Part shown: piece by piece, positions 40,273 through 50,159 of the stretch
Layout of the letters: every line of letters starts with the position of its first letter
How positions within the stretch are numbered: position 1 is the stretch's first letter
Translations under genes and position numbers: made by a program
Source of the DNA: an uncultured Clostridia bacterium
GTDB lineage: Bacteria; Bacillota; Clostridia; Christensenellales; Borkfalkiaceae
Assembly: GCA_947175325.1 (NCBI GenBank)
Contig: CAMWME010000006.1
Coordinates: 18,030 to 82,029 of the forward strand
Length of the DNA: 64,000 bases
Direction of reading: 5' to 3'
The notes under the pieces: generated by a model
Told to the model about the DNA's origin: nothing
What the model saw: only the letters and a program-made list of their open reading frames with translations
Database searches by the model: none

Positions 40273-40902
40273 ATGGTTAATTTTTTTAAAGGCTTTTACA
40301 GTTGGTTTGACAGCCTACCTTTCGACACTTTAATATACTTTATATGGGGCTCTTATCTTGCAATTTTTTTAATTGCGTTCGTGGCAACGCTCGCTTCCAA
40401 AAAATTTAAGGCGGCGTCCAAAAAACCCTTCTTGTGCCTTACTAACGCATACGCCGCGGTAACCCTTGCCGCGTTTATGCTGCAGTGCAGTCTTGCACAG
40501 TCGATTTCCGCTACCGTTGCGTTTTGGGTTGTAGGGTATATTCTTTACGGTGCGCTTTGCGCGTTTACGAGAAGCTACGCGGCCCGCAAGGCAAAGGTTA
40601 CGCAAGCTGCCGTTACCGAACCCCCCATCCCCGTTCAACCGATACGCGCGATGAGGACTGATATGCAAGCTCAGGCGCAAGTACCCGCCGCAAAAAACGG
40701 CGTAAGGCTTGAGCACGCGGTTGCGGTTACCGACAAGCTTTTGACGAAAAACCTTGCAAAAACCGACCGGCTTGAGCTTGAAAAGCTGAAAAATACTTTG
40801 GCGGTGCTTAAAATCAAAGGCTCGTTAAACCCGACCGAGGCCGACATTTTAAACGACAACTTCAACGCGCTTTTAAAACTTATGGCAAAATACAACGTGT
40901 AA
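40273..40902 (+). CDS. Hypothetical membrane protein with two or three TM segments
   Basis: About 209 residues from ATG 40273. A TTG at 40243 in the same frame is possible, but neither has a good ribosome-binding site. The N-terminal half has hydrophobic segments (FIWGSYLAIFLIAFVATLA, AYAAVTLAAFMLQCSLA and ATVAFWVVGYILYGALCAF). A Pro/Ala linker follows, and then a helical, charged C-terminus (LEHAVAVTDKLLTKNLAKTDRLELEKLKNTLAVLKIKGSLNPTEADILNDNFNALLKLMAKY). No known family. Its stop codon runs into repeat copy C. Confidence 0.6.
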   Translation: MVNFFKGFYSWFDSLPFDTLIYFIWGSYLAIFLIAFVATLASKKFKAASKKPFLCLTNAYAAVTLAAFMLQCSLAQSISATVAFWVVGYILYGALCAFTRSYAARKAKVTQAAVTEPPIPVQPIRAMRTDMQAQAQVPAAKNGVRLEHAVAVTDKLLTKNLAKTDRLELEKLKNTLAVLKIKGSLNPTEADILNDNFNALLKLMAKYNV

Positions 40903-40998
40903 GCGTTCCGCTTAACCAAGTATCTTAACTGCAATACCGTTAAACCGACTAATCTTATATCAAACTTAAAAGCCCCGTGGCGGTTGCCACGGGGCTTT
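40903..40998 (+). repeat. Intergenic repeat element, copy C, ending in a terminator
   Basis: Head GTTCCGCTTAACCAAGTATC starting three bases after the stop codon, identical to copy B. The tail ATCAAACTTAAAAGCCC leads into the stem AGCCCCGTGGC / GCCACGGGGCT. It also terminates addA from the other side. Confidence 0.8.
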
Positions 40999-41007
40999 AA
41001 TCATAAA

Positions 41008-44000
41008 TTAATCTAAATCGATTTGCCTTCGGGTGTGAATATTCACGATAGTCCTACTTATCTTATCGGGCGAGCAGTGCAAAATAGCCGCCGTAACCTT
41101 TTTATAAAGGTTAAGCTGTGGGGTGTAAGTCTTTATAAGCTGTTCGTCCGTCTTGTGGGAATACTTGTAGTCGATTATTTTAACGCCGAAATCACCGACG
41201 GCAAGAAGGTCTATCGCGCCTTGCAGTAAAACGTAGTCCTCTGCTTCCGTTTCCAAAACTTCTTTGGCTTTAAGCCGGCATAAAAACTCCCGTTCGCGAT
41301 AAAGCGTTGCGCCGTTTAAGTCCGCAAAAACGGGCATATTCAGAATTTGCGACAACTCTTCACCGCTTAAAAGGCTGAATTGCTCCTCGGAAATTCTGCC
41401 CGAATTCAAAAAGTTGAGCTTTTCTCCCTCGATTTCTTCCACAGATTTCTTTGAAAAATCGCATAGCTCCAAAAATCTGTGGTAGGCGGTGCCTTTGTCC
41501 GTACTCGTTTCCCCTTCGCCGCCGAAAAGAACGTGAGTCGCTTCGTGCGGTTCGTCGTCCCGCATTCTCAGTATTGCCGAAGCCGAGCTTTTAACGGGTA
41601 AATCAACGCTCTTTTCGTGCGTATAGGGCTGCATAAAGCGGTTTTCGATACTTTCAACCAGCGCGTCGTCGGGCGCGTACAGCATCGAGCCGCCGTATTC
41701 CTCTGCAGAAAAGTCAGTTAGCTCGCCCGCTTCTTCGTGCAAGAATTCTTGCATATTGAAAAGGTCGGCGTAGCATTTTGCGTCAAAGAAGTTTGTTTCG
41801 TCGTAGGGCTTGACCGTTTCGGCAAGCACGTGTAGGTTGCACATGGCGCGGGTGCAAGCAACGTAGAAAAGGTTCAGCTCATTGAAAAGCTCTTCCTCGT
41901 CTTGCTTGGATTTTATAAGCCGCCTTAAAACCGTCTTTTGTGCAAGCATATTTTCTCTATCGAACGCCTTGGGCGCAAAGCCGAATTTTTCGTCAAACGG
42001 CACTTCCGAATAGTCTTGTCCCTTAAAAGTTTTACAGATATCCGCAATTATTACCACGGGGAATTCAAGCCCTTTCGAGGCGTGCATTGACATAATTTTT
42101 ATACTGTCCGAAGGGGCGGGCGCGGGTGCCGAAACGTCGTATCCGCCCGCCTTTATTTTTTGTAAGAACGCGGCAAGGGGCAAGGATGCGCCCTCTTCTC
42201 TTAGGCGTAAAACGTTTTTGACCTTTATCTCGCCGCCGGCGCCGTAACCGCTCTCCAACCCGAAGGTTTCCAAAAGCTCGTCTATGAGCTCGCCCGTGGG
42301 CAAAACGTCAGCTAAATCACGCAATTTTTGCAATTGCCCCCCGAATATGTGCAACTTTCGCGATATTTCGCCGGGGAGAGCGGCGTATTTTTCACAGCAT
42401 TTTCTGAACGGTAACGGTGGCCTTGCGCCTTGGAAAGCAATTCTTATTTCGGCAAGCTCGTCCTCGCAAAATCCGCCCAAAGGGGACAAAAGCGCGGTAA
42501 CGAGCGGCACGTCTTGCTCGGCGTTGTCGATAAGCGAAAGTATATCTAAAATCTGCTTTACTTCCGCAAGCTCGCAGATATTCGCCTCTTGCGCGCCCGA
42601 AACGGCGTAGCCTTGGTCTGTCAGTGCGCGGACTATCCCTTCAACCGAATCGCCCTTGTTTTTGCGCGTAAGAATACAGATATCGCCGCGCTGGGTGGGA
42701 ACGTATTCTCCCTTTTTTAAATCGTAATGGGTGCTTTTCAGCTCCTTTTCGACGATTTCAAGAACGGCAAGCCCCTCACGGGTATGGCTTGCCTCGCTTC
42801 CGCCGTTTAGAACGGAATACACTTCAAGCTCGCTTTCTTCCTCCTTATCCTTGCCGAAAACGTGAATTTTAGCCTCGCCGTAACCCGCGGGATACTGTCC
42901 GCCCGCACGCATCACTGAGGTTTTTTTATAGTCCACGCCGCAAGTATCGGGGCGCATCAGCTTTGAAAAGAGGTCGTTTGCAAAGTTTATAACGCCGTCA
43001 GAGCTTCTGAAATTGCTTGACAGCTTCAAGGCGTTGCCCAAGCCCTTTTCAAAGTTTTCAAACTTTTTAGTAAAGAAAACCGACTTGCTGCCGCGGAAGC
43101 CGTAAATGGACTGCTTTACGTCGCCGACGAGAAATGTTTCGCCGCACAGTGAAGAAATTATTTCTTCTTGCACGGGGTTTACGTCTTGATACTCGTCCAC
43201 GAACACGTATTTAAAGCCCGCGTTTATTTCCTTTTTTATCCCCTCGTCGCTTAAAAGTTGAAGGGTTAAATGCTCTAAATCGTTGTAATCTAATTTGTTT
43301 TCATCCGCCTTAACTGCGGCATATTCCCTATCCAATTGCAAAAGTACGCTTGAAAATGCGGTTGCAACTCGTCCGCTTTTAAAGAACTTTTCCCGCTCCT
43401 TTTCCTCCGTTTCGATATCGGGGCAAAGGGCGGCGTATTTTTTGCTTAAAGAGTCCTTAAACGCCTTAAATAAAGCACCGGCTTCCTTATCTTCAGCTGC
43501 GTCAACGGGCTTTCTGGATACCGTTAAGGCGGGCTTTGCGCCGAACAGCCCTACGGCTTCGTATGCTTGCAACGCGCACTCCATTTCGGTAAAAAGCTGG
43601 TTGTAAGCGGCAGCCTTTTTCGTTACGGGAAACTCCGCTTTAAAGCGTTCAACGGCACATATTAGGGGGGCAATCTTATTTTTAAGGGTCAAAAAGTAGT
43701 CCTCGCATACCCCTTTAAAGCCTTCCTCGGTATATACGTATTTTGCGTTTTCGAGTATATCCGTATAGTGCGCGACCGAGCGAACCTCATCGTAAGCCTC
43801 CCACAAGAGCCGCTTTAATGACGCGTCGTTGCGCTTTTTCATAAAGCACGATAAAAGCAGCTTAAACTCCCCGTCCTCTTCTTCGTACAGCCTTTCGAAC
43901 AGATTATCCGCGGCGCGCGCCTTTAAATCGCGTGCGACGGCGTCGTCAGCAGAAATTATATCGAAACCGGAATCCACCCCGTCAAGGGCGTAGAAGTAAG

Positions 44001-44322
44001 TTCTTATAAGCCTTGCACAAAAAGAGTGAATGGTTGATATGTTTGCAGATGCTATTTTTGAAAGTTGAGATTTTAAGCGGGTCTTCTCTTCGCCCGCATT
44101 TTCTACCCGCTTTATTATTGCAGAGCGCAGCTTTTCCTTCATCTGCGCCGCCGCCTTTTTGGTGAAGGTTACGGCAAGCACGTCGTCCAAATCAACACCG
44201 TTCGAAACGGCGTCAACGAGTTTTTCAATCATTACGAAGGTTTTACCGCTGCCCGCAGAGGCGGAAACTATGGTTTTACCGCGCGCGGCTATCGCGGCAA
44301 CTTGCTCGTCAGTCAGTTGCAT
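41008..44322 (-). CDS. addA: ATP-dependent helicase/nuclease subunit A
   Basis: 1104 residues, a little shorter than typical AddA. UvrD-like helicase plus PD-(D/E)xK nuclease; with AddB it resects double-strand breaks for recombination (functional analogue of RecBCD). Visible: Walker A SASAGSGKTFVM near the N-terminus, VFVDEYQDVNPVQ (motif II), SIYGFRGSKS, SNFRSS (motif IV), MSMHASKGLEFPVV (motif V), YVACTRAM (motif VI). The C-terminal nuclease has GAIDLLAVGDFGVKIIDYKYSHK with the catalytic Asp and Lys. Its start overlaps the end of addB by 14 bases. Confidence 0.96.
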   Translation of the reverse strand: MQLTDEQVAAIAARGKTIVSASAGSGKTFVMIEKLVDAVSNGVDLDDVLAVTFTKKAAAQMKEKLRSAIIKRVENAGEEKTRLKSQLSKIASANISTIHSFCARLIRTYFYALDGVDSGFDIISADDAVARDLKARAADNLFERLYEEEDGEFKLLLSCFMKKRNDASLKRLLWEAYDEVRSVAHYTDILENAKYVYTEEGFKGVCEDYFLTLKNKIAPLICAVERFKAEFPVTKKAAAYNQLFTEMECALQAYEAVGLFGAKPALTVSRKPVDAAEDKEAGALFKAFKDSLSKKYAALCPDIETEEKEREKFFKSGRVATAFSSVLLQLDREYAAVKADENKLDYNDLEHLTLQLLSDEGIKKEINAGFKYVFVDEYQDVNPVQEEIISSLCGETFLVGDVKQSIYGFRGSKSVFFTKKFENFEKGLGNALKLSSNFRSSDGVINFANDLFSKLMRPDTCGVDYKKTSVMRAGGQYPAGYGEAKIHVFGKDKEEESELEVYSVLNGGSEASHTREGLAVLEIVEKELKSTHYDLKKGEYVPTQRGDICILTRKNKGDSVEGIVRALTDQGYAVSGAQEANICELAEVKQILDILSLIDNAEQDVPLVTALLSPLGGFCEDELAEIRIAFQGARPPLPFRKCCEKYAALPGEISRKLHIFGGQLQKLRDLADVLPTGELIDELLETFGLESGYGAGGEIKVKNVLRLREEGASLPLAAFLQKIKAGGYDVSAPAPAPSDSIKIMSMHASKGLEFPVVIIADICKTFKGQDYSEVPFDEKFGFAPKAFDRENMLAQKTVLRRLIKSKQDEEELFNELNLFYVACTRAMCNLHVLAETVKPYDETNFFDAKCYADLFNMQEFLHEEAGELTDFSAEEYGGSMLYAPDDALVESIENRFMQPYTHEKSVDLPVKSSASAILRMRDDEPHEATHVLFGGEGETSTDKGTAYHRFLELCDFSKKSVEEIEGEKLNFLNSGRISEEQFSLLSGEELSQILNMPVFADLNGATLYREREFLCRLKAKEVLETEAEDYVLLQGAIDLLAVGDFGVKIIDYKYSHKTDEQLIKTYTPQLNLYKKVTAAILHCSPDKISRTIVNIHTRRQIDLD

Positions 44323-47300
44323 TTCCGTCCCCCTTAACTTTTCTTACAAGCCCCGCGATTTGCGAACATCTGACGGACTTGTGCTTGCGCTCCGTTCCGT
44401 CCTTGCCGAGGTTCACGCCACAGCTTCCGCCCGCCTTACAATAGCGGCAAGTGCCTTCCGCGGGTGAAGGCGCTATGTTGCCAGAAAGCATTTCCGCCGC
44501 ACCCACGTCGGCAACCAGCTTGGAATATTCCAAAAAGTCGGCAAAGTCCGCCCTTGACATGGCACTTTCCGAACGGCTACCGCCGAGCGACACGTTTACG
44601 TAGTCGCTTTTCATTTTGGGCTGAACGGTACTGTCCGACGCAATGACCACCTCGTCGCTGCCGTCCATAAAGCCTTGAAGGCGGAAAACGCCGTCTTGCT
44701 TGTCCTTGTATTCAAGCGATGCGGGGAAGTAGTAAGCACCCGCCGCACGCTTGCCCTTGGACACGGCAAGAAGGTACAGCGGCAGCTGCAATTTTGCGCC
44801 CGTGTAATATTTAGATGCGGTTGCGTCGATATTGCCCGTCTTGTAGTCGATAATCCTCACCATATCGCCGCTTTCGTCAACGCGGTCGATACGCCCGTAA
44901 ATTTTTACGTTTGAAAGCTGCACCTCGCACCCGCACTCCGCCTCGGAAAACTTAAACGAAGAATTCCTCAGCTGGCGGTACATTCCGTCCGAAATTTTAA
45001 CGGCCTCGTACAAAAGCTCGTCCGCGACGTACTTCCCGCTCTTGTTATCCACAAGCGAGGAATAGGGCGGTTTGGAAAGCTTTTCTTCGGCAACGGCGCG
45101 GGTGCGTTTTGCGAACTCCTCTGCCGTGTCGATACTGCCCGTTTCTTTTGCCATGTCTTGAAGTACCGAGTGGATGAAGTTACCCGTGTCAACTGCGCGG
45201 ATAACGCCCTCTTCACGCTCTTGAACTTTAAGCCCTTGGCGCATAAAGCCGAGGTAAGGGCAAGAAAAATAGGTCTCCAAAGTGGTGGGCGATAAGCTGC
45301 TTTTCCCACCCAAATAAAGCCGTTGCCCGCATGATATGGCGCGTTTAATAGGTATTTTGAGTGCCGCGGAAGCCTCCCGTTCAAAGCCGTGATTTGCTAA
45401 AACTTTATAGACGGAAGGGGCGCACTCGGCGGAAGCAAACTTCCTTAAATATTTCACGGCGGGCAGCTTTTCACTGCAATAATATGGTATTGCGCGGTAT
45501 AAAGTTTCCACCTTTTTGACGGAAACGGGCTCTAATTTTGCCCCCTTAGTCGTTTTAAACGCCGCGGCGGCGTACGAAATAAGCTCGCTTGCGCCGCTTT
45601 CTTCGCCGTTCTGGCGCACGGAATAAGACAGATAAAGCTGGTTTTTGAAGGCGCAGATATTGAGGGCGCAAGTTTCCCTTTTACGGGCGTTTACTTGGCT
45701 TATCCTAGGGGATATGTTGAGGTTAACGCTTTCAAGCGCGGCAATTTCCCTATCCGTTAAGAGAGATGTGTCCGAGCTTGCGGAGGGCACTTCGCCCGAA
45801 AGATGCGCGGCAAAAACGACGTTACTGCCGGTGTTTGCGGTTGCCGCCAAGTCCCCCACGAAAACGGCATCCGCCTTGGGGGGAATAAGCGATATTTTCA
45901 TAGCGGAAAAGCCACTTTTTAATATTTTTACGAACTCTTTGACGGTTACGCCGCCCGAAATACTTTCGGCTTCGTCCAAAACCGTAAGCAAGCTTTCGTA
46001 CGCGCGGGAAGAAAATTGCGCCGCAGTAGGCTTGTAGTCGCGGTACTTTTCGGCAATGTCTTTAAGCCTTTCTTGCACCTTAAAATACTCTAAAAGTGCG
46101 CGTAGACCCCCACATATGCTTGAAATACCGCCTTTTACGGGTAAAAAGTCAAGCCCTTTTAAAAACTCTTTTCTCACCTTTTCAACGACGTTTATATCAA
46201 AGCCGAGGTTTTCCAGCGCCTCGTTTTTAGGCGTGCGCTTAACGCCGCCGCGGTAGGAGGCAAGCCTTAAAAGGTAGTTGCGGAAAATATCCTTTTCGGT
46301 GCGCTCTGCGGGGAAGTAGGGTGAAGCGATTATCGCGTCCACCTCCGCAAACGGGCAACCCGACGTTGCACAGATTAGATAGTTAATAACGAACGCGCAA
46401 AGCGAGTGCTCTGAAAGCGAAAGCCGTCTATCCGCATAGTACGGTATTTTATAGCGCGAGAATACGCGGGCAAGGGCACGTTCGCCCTCGTCCACGTTGG
46501 GTAACATTACTGAAATTTTTGCGTACCTTTCGCCTTGCGCCGCGTGCTTTTTTATGTTGACGGCGATGAACTCTAATTCTTCCTCGGTGTCAGCCGCCTC
46601 GTAGATATTTACCTTATCGGTGGGCACGGGCTCGCAGTAAAAGCTTTCTGCGTTATAAACGGCACGGCGGAGAACCTCCGCCTCTTCCGCGCAATCGCCG
46701 CGCACCGAAGAAATTTCCGCGCCGCCGAACTCGTTTGCAATTGCAATAAAAGTTGCGCTTGCCTCGTTGACGTACAAATCTTCCTTGCCGCCTATGAACA
46801 GCCCGTAAACGCTTTCCGCCGCACCGAACGCCGCGCGGACGCATTCTGCGGAGGTACTGGTGAAGGCTTGGAAGCCCAAGAACACCACACAGCTTCTGCG
46901 GATTTTTTGGCTTTCGGATATAACACCGCCGAGCTGTCTAAGATATGCGTTTCTGTCTTGCTTGCCGCTCTCTTTAAGGTATTTTTCGTATTCGGCGTAA
47001 ATTATGGCTAAATCGTGTAGCTTGCCGCCGAGGATACCGCCGTTTTCCGCCGCCTTTGCGGCGTCGTCTGCCGACACGCGTGAGGAATACAAAAGCGCGA
47101 TAGTATCGTAAACGGACTGCGCCGCACCCGCCGCAGACAGCTTTTTGAAAAGGGTGAGCTCGTTTTTCTTGTCGCCTATAATTTTGCGAACGGCCATAGC
47201 CGAGCCTTGGCTTGAAAGAACGTTTTCCGCCTTGCCCTTCTCGCTTGCCAAAAAGCGCGCCAAGGTGAAAACGGACGTGGAAAAGGTGCCCTCTACCGCG

Positions 47301-47446
47301 GCGCAGACCGTGCGCTCGGCAGCAAGGGATAATCTGTCCTCACAGAAGATTACCGTCTTTTGACCCTTTTCTTCGTTTGCCTTGACGATTTTTTTAAGTT
47401 GTTCCAGTGCGACGGACAAAGCCGCGCAGTTTATAGCGTGTAACAT
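44309..47446 (-). CDS. addB: ATP-dependent nuclease subunit B
   Basis: 1045 residues, slightly shorter than typical AddB. Structural and nuclease partner of AddA; its inactive helicase fold scans for Chi. The iron-sulfur nuclease domain is at the C-terminus: SPTTLETYFSCPYLGFMRQGLKVQEREEG (first Cys) and CRYCKAGGSCG (last three), with the catalytic DRVDESGDMVRIIDYKTG between them. The N-terminal Walker A is degenerate here, as the segment TVIFCEDRLSLAAER lacks a P-loop. It is the first gene of the two-gene operon. Confidence 0.94.
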   Translation of the reverse strand: MLHAINCAALSVALEQLKKIVKANEEKGQKTVIFCEDRLSLAAERTVCAAVEGTFSTSVFTLARFLASEKGKAENVLSSQGSAMAVRKIIGDKKNELTLFKKLSAAGAAQSVYDTIALLYSSRVSADDAAKAAENGGILGGKLHDLAIIYAEYEKYLKESGKQDRNAYLRQLGGVISESQKIRRSCVVFLGFQAFTSTSAECVRAAFGAAESVYGLFIGGKEDLYVNEASATFIAIANEFGGAEISSVRGDCAEEAEVLRRAVYNAESFYCEPVPTDKVNIYEAADTEEELEFIAVNIKKHAAQGERYAKISVMLPNVDEGERALARVFSRYKIPYYADRRLSLSEHSLCAFVINYLICATSGCPFAEVDAIIASPYFPAERTEKDIFRNYLLRLASYRGGVKRTPKNEALENLGFDINVVEKVRKEFLKGLDFLPVKGGISSICGGLRALLEYFKVQERLKDIAEKYRDYKPTAAQFSSRAYESLLTVLDEAESISGGVTVKEFVKILKSGFSAMKISLIPPKADAVFVGDLAATANTGSNVVFAAHLSGEVPSASSDTSLLTDREIAALESVNLNISPRISQVNARKRETCALNICAFKNQLYLSYSVRQNGEESGASELISYAAAAFKTTKGAKLEPVSVKKVETLYRAIPYYCSEKLPAVKYLRKFASAECAPSVYKVLANHGFEREASAALKIPIKRAISCGQRLYLGGKSSLSPTTLETYFSCPYLGFMRQGLKVQEREEGVIRAVDTGNFIHSVLQDMAKETGSIDTAEEFAKRTRAVAEEKLSKPPYSSLVDNKSGKYVADELLYEAVKISDGMYRQLRNSSFKFSEAECGCEVQLSNVKIYGRIDRVDESGDMVRIIDYKTGNIDATASKYYTGAKLQLPLYLLAVSKGKRAAGAYYFPASLEYKDKQDGVFRLQGFMDGSDEVVIASDSTVQPKMKSDYVNVSLGGSRSESAMSRADFADFLEYSKLVADVGAAEMLSGNIAPSPAEGTCRYCKAGGSCGVNLGKDGTERKHKSVRCSQIAGLVRKVKGDGNATD

Positions 47447-47512
47447 AAAATTAAGGTGAAACCATTATACCACAAAGAGAAAGTAAATTTAAAGAATTTG
47501 GGCATAAAAGTT

Positions 47513-47541
47513 TTTACAAAATTAAAATTATATGATATAAT
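47513..47541 (+). promoter_or_regulatory. Promoter of the lipoprotein gene at 47571
   Basis: TTTACA (47513-47518), 17-base spacer, TATAAT (47536-47541), 29 bases before the ATG. Confidence 0.75.
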
Positions 47542-47570
47542 AACCGTAATTTCAATTTAAAGGGTATTTT

Positions 47571-48671
47571 ATGAAGAAACGTTTTGGCGTTGCCGCGCTT
47601 ACCTTGGCGGCGGGCTGTGCGGTTATTTTTGCGGGTTGTACCGGCTGCAACGGGTGCGGAAACAACGGAAAAGCAAACGAGGCGGCGTTCAGCTCAAACT
47701 GGTATGCGGATACGAATTTCAAATATATTCAGCCCACCTTTACCGAAGGTAACGATAACTTTGCAAAAGAAGAAATCGTTTATACCGTAAAGCATGACAA
47801 GGAACCGGCGGGCAACACGACCTATTCCGTTGACTATTCGGACGGCACTTACACCACGACGTTCTACGGGGCGACCTTCCAAAAGGATTTAATCGACGGC
47901 GATTACAAGGACGGTTATCCCGACGAGAGTATCACCGTTTATTGCTATAAAACGGAGCTGGACGTTCCGGAAGTTACCTTTACCGTTGGCGACAAAACCT
48001 CCGAGGCTTTCCACAACAATATAAAAACGGTAAGCTACTTTACGAACGTGAACGAGCACTTACGCCCGCTTTATTCCGAACAGACCGTGAATGCGGTTTC
48101 CCCCGCAGAGTATCAAGTGAGCAGTTTGGACGAAGCTTACGTTAAGGTTAACCAAACCGTTAAAACCTCTTTCAATTACGAGGGCACTGCGGCAAAGACC
48201 GTTATAACGGGCGACGGTGCAAAAGAATTCGTTACGAACGGACTTGGCGATATTGACAACTCGTTGATAGACGTTAACGGCTTGAATATTGCGGTTAGGG
48301 CTATGCAATTAAGCGACAGCTTTTCGCAAGTTGTCAGCGTTTATTCGCCCGCGGGCAAGCTGCAAAACTACACGTTTAGCGGTTCTTCCGCCGGTTTAAG
48401 CGAAACCGAAAGAACGGCTTGCGAAGATGTTTTGAAGGGTAAAGATTTATTGGTCGAGGGTAAATCCTTGCACACCGTTTGCGTAACGGCTACGCTTAAC
48501 TCTGATATGAAGGGCGTTTCGCAAAAGTATTGGTTTGCGGCAATCGACAACGCAAGAAACAACACCGGTAGAACGACTATGGTTAAAATGTCGGTACCCA
48601 TTCCTTTCAGCCTCGGCACTTTGAATTACTCACTTAAAGAAATTACAAGCACTTTATATAACGGTCAATAA
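47571..48671 (+). CDS. Secreted lipoprotein of unknown function
   Basis: 366 residues. Lipoprotein signal peptide with lipobox FAGC (Cys23) followed by a Cys-rich start of the mature protein (CTGCNGCGN). The body is beta-rich with no recognised domain and repeated short acidic-aromatic stretches (VDYSDGTYTTTFYGATF, YKDGYPDESITVYCYKTELD). It is a single-gene unit with its own promoter and a terminator. Function unknown; probably surface-exposed. Confidence 0.75.
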   Translation: MKKRFGVAALTLAAGCAVIFAGCTGCNGCGNNGKANEAAFSSNWYADTNFKYIQPTFTEGNDNFAKEEIVYTVKHDKEPAGNTTYSVDYSDGTYTTTFYGATFQKDLIDGDYKDGYPDESITVYCYKTELDVPEVTFTVGDKTSEAFHNNIKTVSYFTNVNEHLRPLYSEQTVNAVSPAEYQVSSLDEAYVKVNQTVKTSFNYEGTAAKTVITGDGAKEFVTNGLGDIDNSLIDVNGLNIAVRAMQLSDSFSQVVSVYSPAGKLQNYTFSGSSAGLSETERTACEDVLKGKDLLVEGKSLHTVCVTATLNSDMKGVSQKYWFAAIDNARNNTGRTTMVKMSVPIPFSLGTLNYSLKEITSTLYNGQ

Positions 48672-48683
48672 AATAAATTAATT

Positions 48684-48712
48684 AAGCCCCGCGGCGAACG
48701 CCGCGGGGCTTT
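48684..48712. terminator. Bidirectional terminator
   Basis: Stem GCCCCGCGGCG / CGCCGCGGGGC flanked by AA and TT runs, between convergent genes ending at 48671 and 48717. Confidence 0.85.
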
Positions 48713-48716
48713 AATA

Positions 48717-49670
48717 TTATGTAACTACATTAATAGGCTTGCCTTCCATATAGGCTTTTAAATTGTCCGCAACTATCCCCAAAAGGCGCTGGCGGGTTTC
48801 CTTAGGCACCCAACCTATATGGGGCGTTATAAGGCAATTCTTCGCGCCGTACAAAGGATTATCGGCACGCATAGGCTCAACCGAAACGGTATCGAGGCAC
48901 GCGCCCGCAATTCGTCCCTCGTTCAAGGCGGCGGCAAGCGCACCCTCGTCAACGAGCCCGCCTCGCGCCGTGTTAATTAATACGGCGTTCTTCTTCATAA
49001 GGCTTAAAGACTTACCGTCAATTAAGTTTGCCGACTTTTCGGTCAGCGGACAGTGCAGAGAAATAATATCGCATGTTTTAAGCATTTCCTCAAAACTCAC
49101 TAATTTATAGGGGCAGTTCTTGGGCGGGGTACGGGTGCAGATAACCACGTTTGCGCCGAAGGCTTCTGCGATTTTGGCAACCGATTTGCCTATATTGCCG
49201 TAGCCGAAAACGCCGAAGGTTTTGCCGTACAACTCGTAAGTGGGATACGGAAAATAACAAAAGGTTTTACTTTTTATCCAGTCACCCGCGGCAACCGACG
49301 CTGTGTATTCCGAAATTTTGCCGTACAAATTCAAAAGCAGCGCAAACACGTGCTGGCTTACAGAGTGCGTGGAATAGTCGGGCGCGTTGCATACCGTTAC
49401 GCCGCGACGACGGCACGCCTCGATATCCACGACGTTATAGCCCGTGGCAAAGGTGCCCACGTACTTTAAGTCGGGGCAAGCGGCAAGCAAGGCTTCGTCC
49501 ACTTCAACTTTATTGACGATAAGCGCGTTGCAGTCGGCGCAAAGAGAAAAAAGCTCTTCACGCGGGATTTCGCCGAAGTACTTTATCTCGCCGAGGCTTT
49601 CGAACTCCGAAAAGTCCATATCGTCGCTAAACGAAATTGCGCTTGTGTTTATAGCTATTTTCAACGCCAC
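48717..49670 (-). CDS. D-2-hydroxyacid dehydrogenase (NAD-dependent)
   Basis: 317 residues. The NAD-binding motif GYGNIGKSVAKIAEAFGANVVICTRT, preceded by ATGYNVVDIEACRRRGVTVCNAPDYSTHSVSQHVFALLL, is the family pattern. Catalytic Arg/Glu/His: NTARGGLVDEGAL, LDTVSVEP and TPHIGWVPKETR. The His in HIGW acts as the proton donor. Likely reduces a 2-oxo acid such as hydroxypyruvate; the glycerate-dehydrogenase-like subgroup fits best, but the substrate is not certain. The YjbR gene lies just upstream on the same strand. Confidence 0.9.
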   Translation of the reverse strand: MALKIAINTSAISFSDDMDFSEFESLGEIKYFGEIPREELFSLCADCNALIVNKVEVDEALLAACPDLKYVGTFATGYNVVDIEACRRRGVTVCNAPDYSTHSVSQHVFALLLNLYGKISEYTASVAAGDWIKSKTFCYFPYPTYELYGKTFGVFGYGNIGKSVAKIAEAFGANVVICTRTPPKNCPYKLVSFEEMLKTCDIISLHCPLTEKSANLIDGKSLSLMKKNAVLINTARGGLVDEGALAAALNEGRIAGACLDTVSVEPMRADNPLYGAKNCLITPHIGWVPKETRQRLLGIVADNLKAYMEGKPINVVT

Positions 49671-49681
49671 TACTCCTTAGT

Positions 49682-50044
49682 TTATTCAGTGATATCGTAG
49701 CTCAGCCGTATAAGCTGTTTTATATCTTCTTCGGGCACGCTTGACGAAAGCAATACCGAAATCCAGTGCGTTTTGTTCATATGGTACGCTGGAAGAATTT
49801 CGCCCTTGTGCTTTTCGCAGAGAAATTCTCTGAGGTCGGGCGGGCATTTAAGGTTTAACACCTCGTTGTTTTGGGCGGGCAAGCCGTAGCCTTTAAGGTA
49901 GTTGGGCGAAGCCTTCAAAATTACGCCGAACCACTTGCCCCCGCCGTGCTTTAAAACGGTGGAATAAAAGTCCCCTTCCCACGGGGTGTCGGCGTATGCG
50001 TAGGGTAATTCCTTGATAAATTTTAAAATATCGTTTTTCGTCAT
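49682..50044 (-). CDS. MmcQ/YjbR-family protein
   Basis: 120 residues from ATG 50044, with AAGGATA upstream; the longer frame to 50122 encodes an unlikely N-terminus. The CyaY-like YjbR fold pattern is visible: YADTPWEGDFYSTVLKHGGGKWFGVILK, LNLKCPPDLREFL, ILPAYHMNKTHWISVLL and LIRLSYDI at the end. Family members are thought to bind DNA, but no role is established. Confidence 0.85.
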   Translation of the reverse strand: MTKNDILKFIKELPYAYADTPWEGDFYSTVLKHGGGKWFGVILKASPNYLKGYGLPAQNNEVLNLKCPPDLREFLCEKHKGEILPAYHMNKTHWISVLLSSSVPEEDIKQLIRLSYDITE

Positions 50045-50159
50045 AGCAATATCCTTGCAGTGATTATAGCAATTTTCACACAAAAAAGCAATAGAAATTT
50101 TAAAAGGGGTATGTACAAACAAAAAAACGGGTGATATAATAAACTAAAGAGGGAAAATT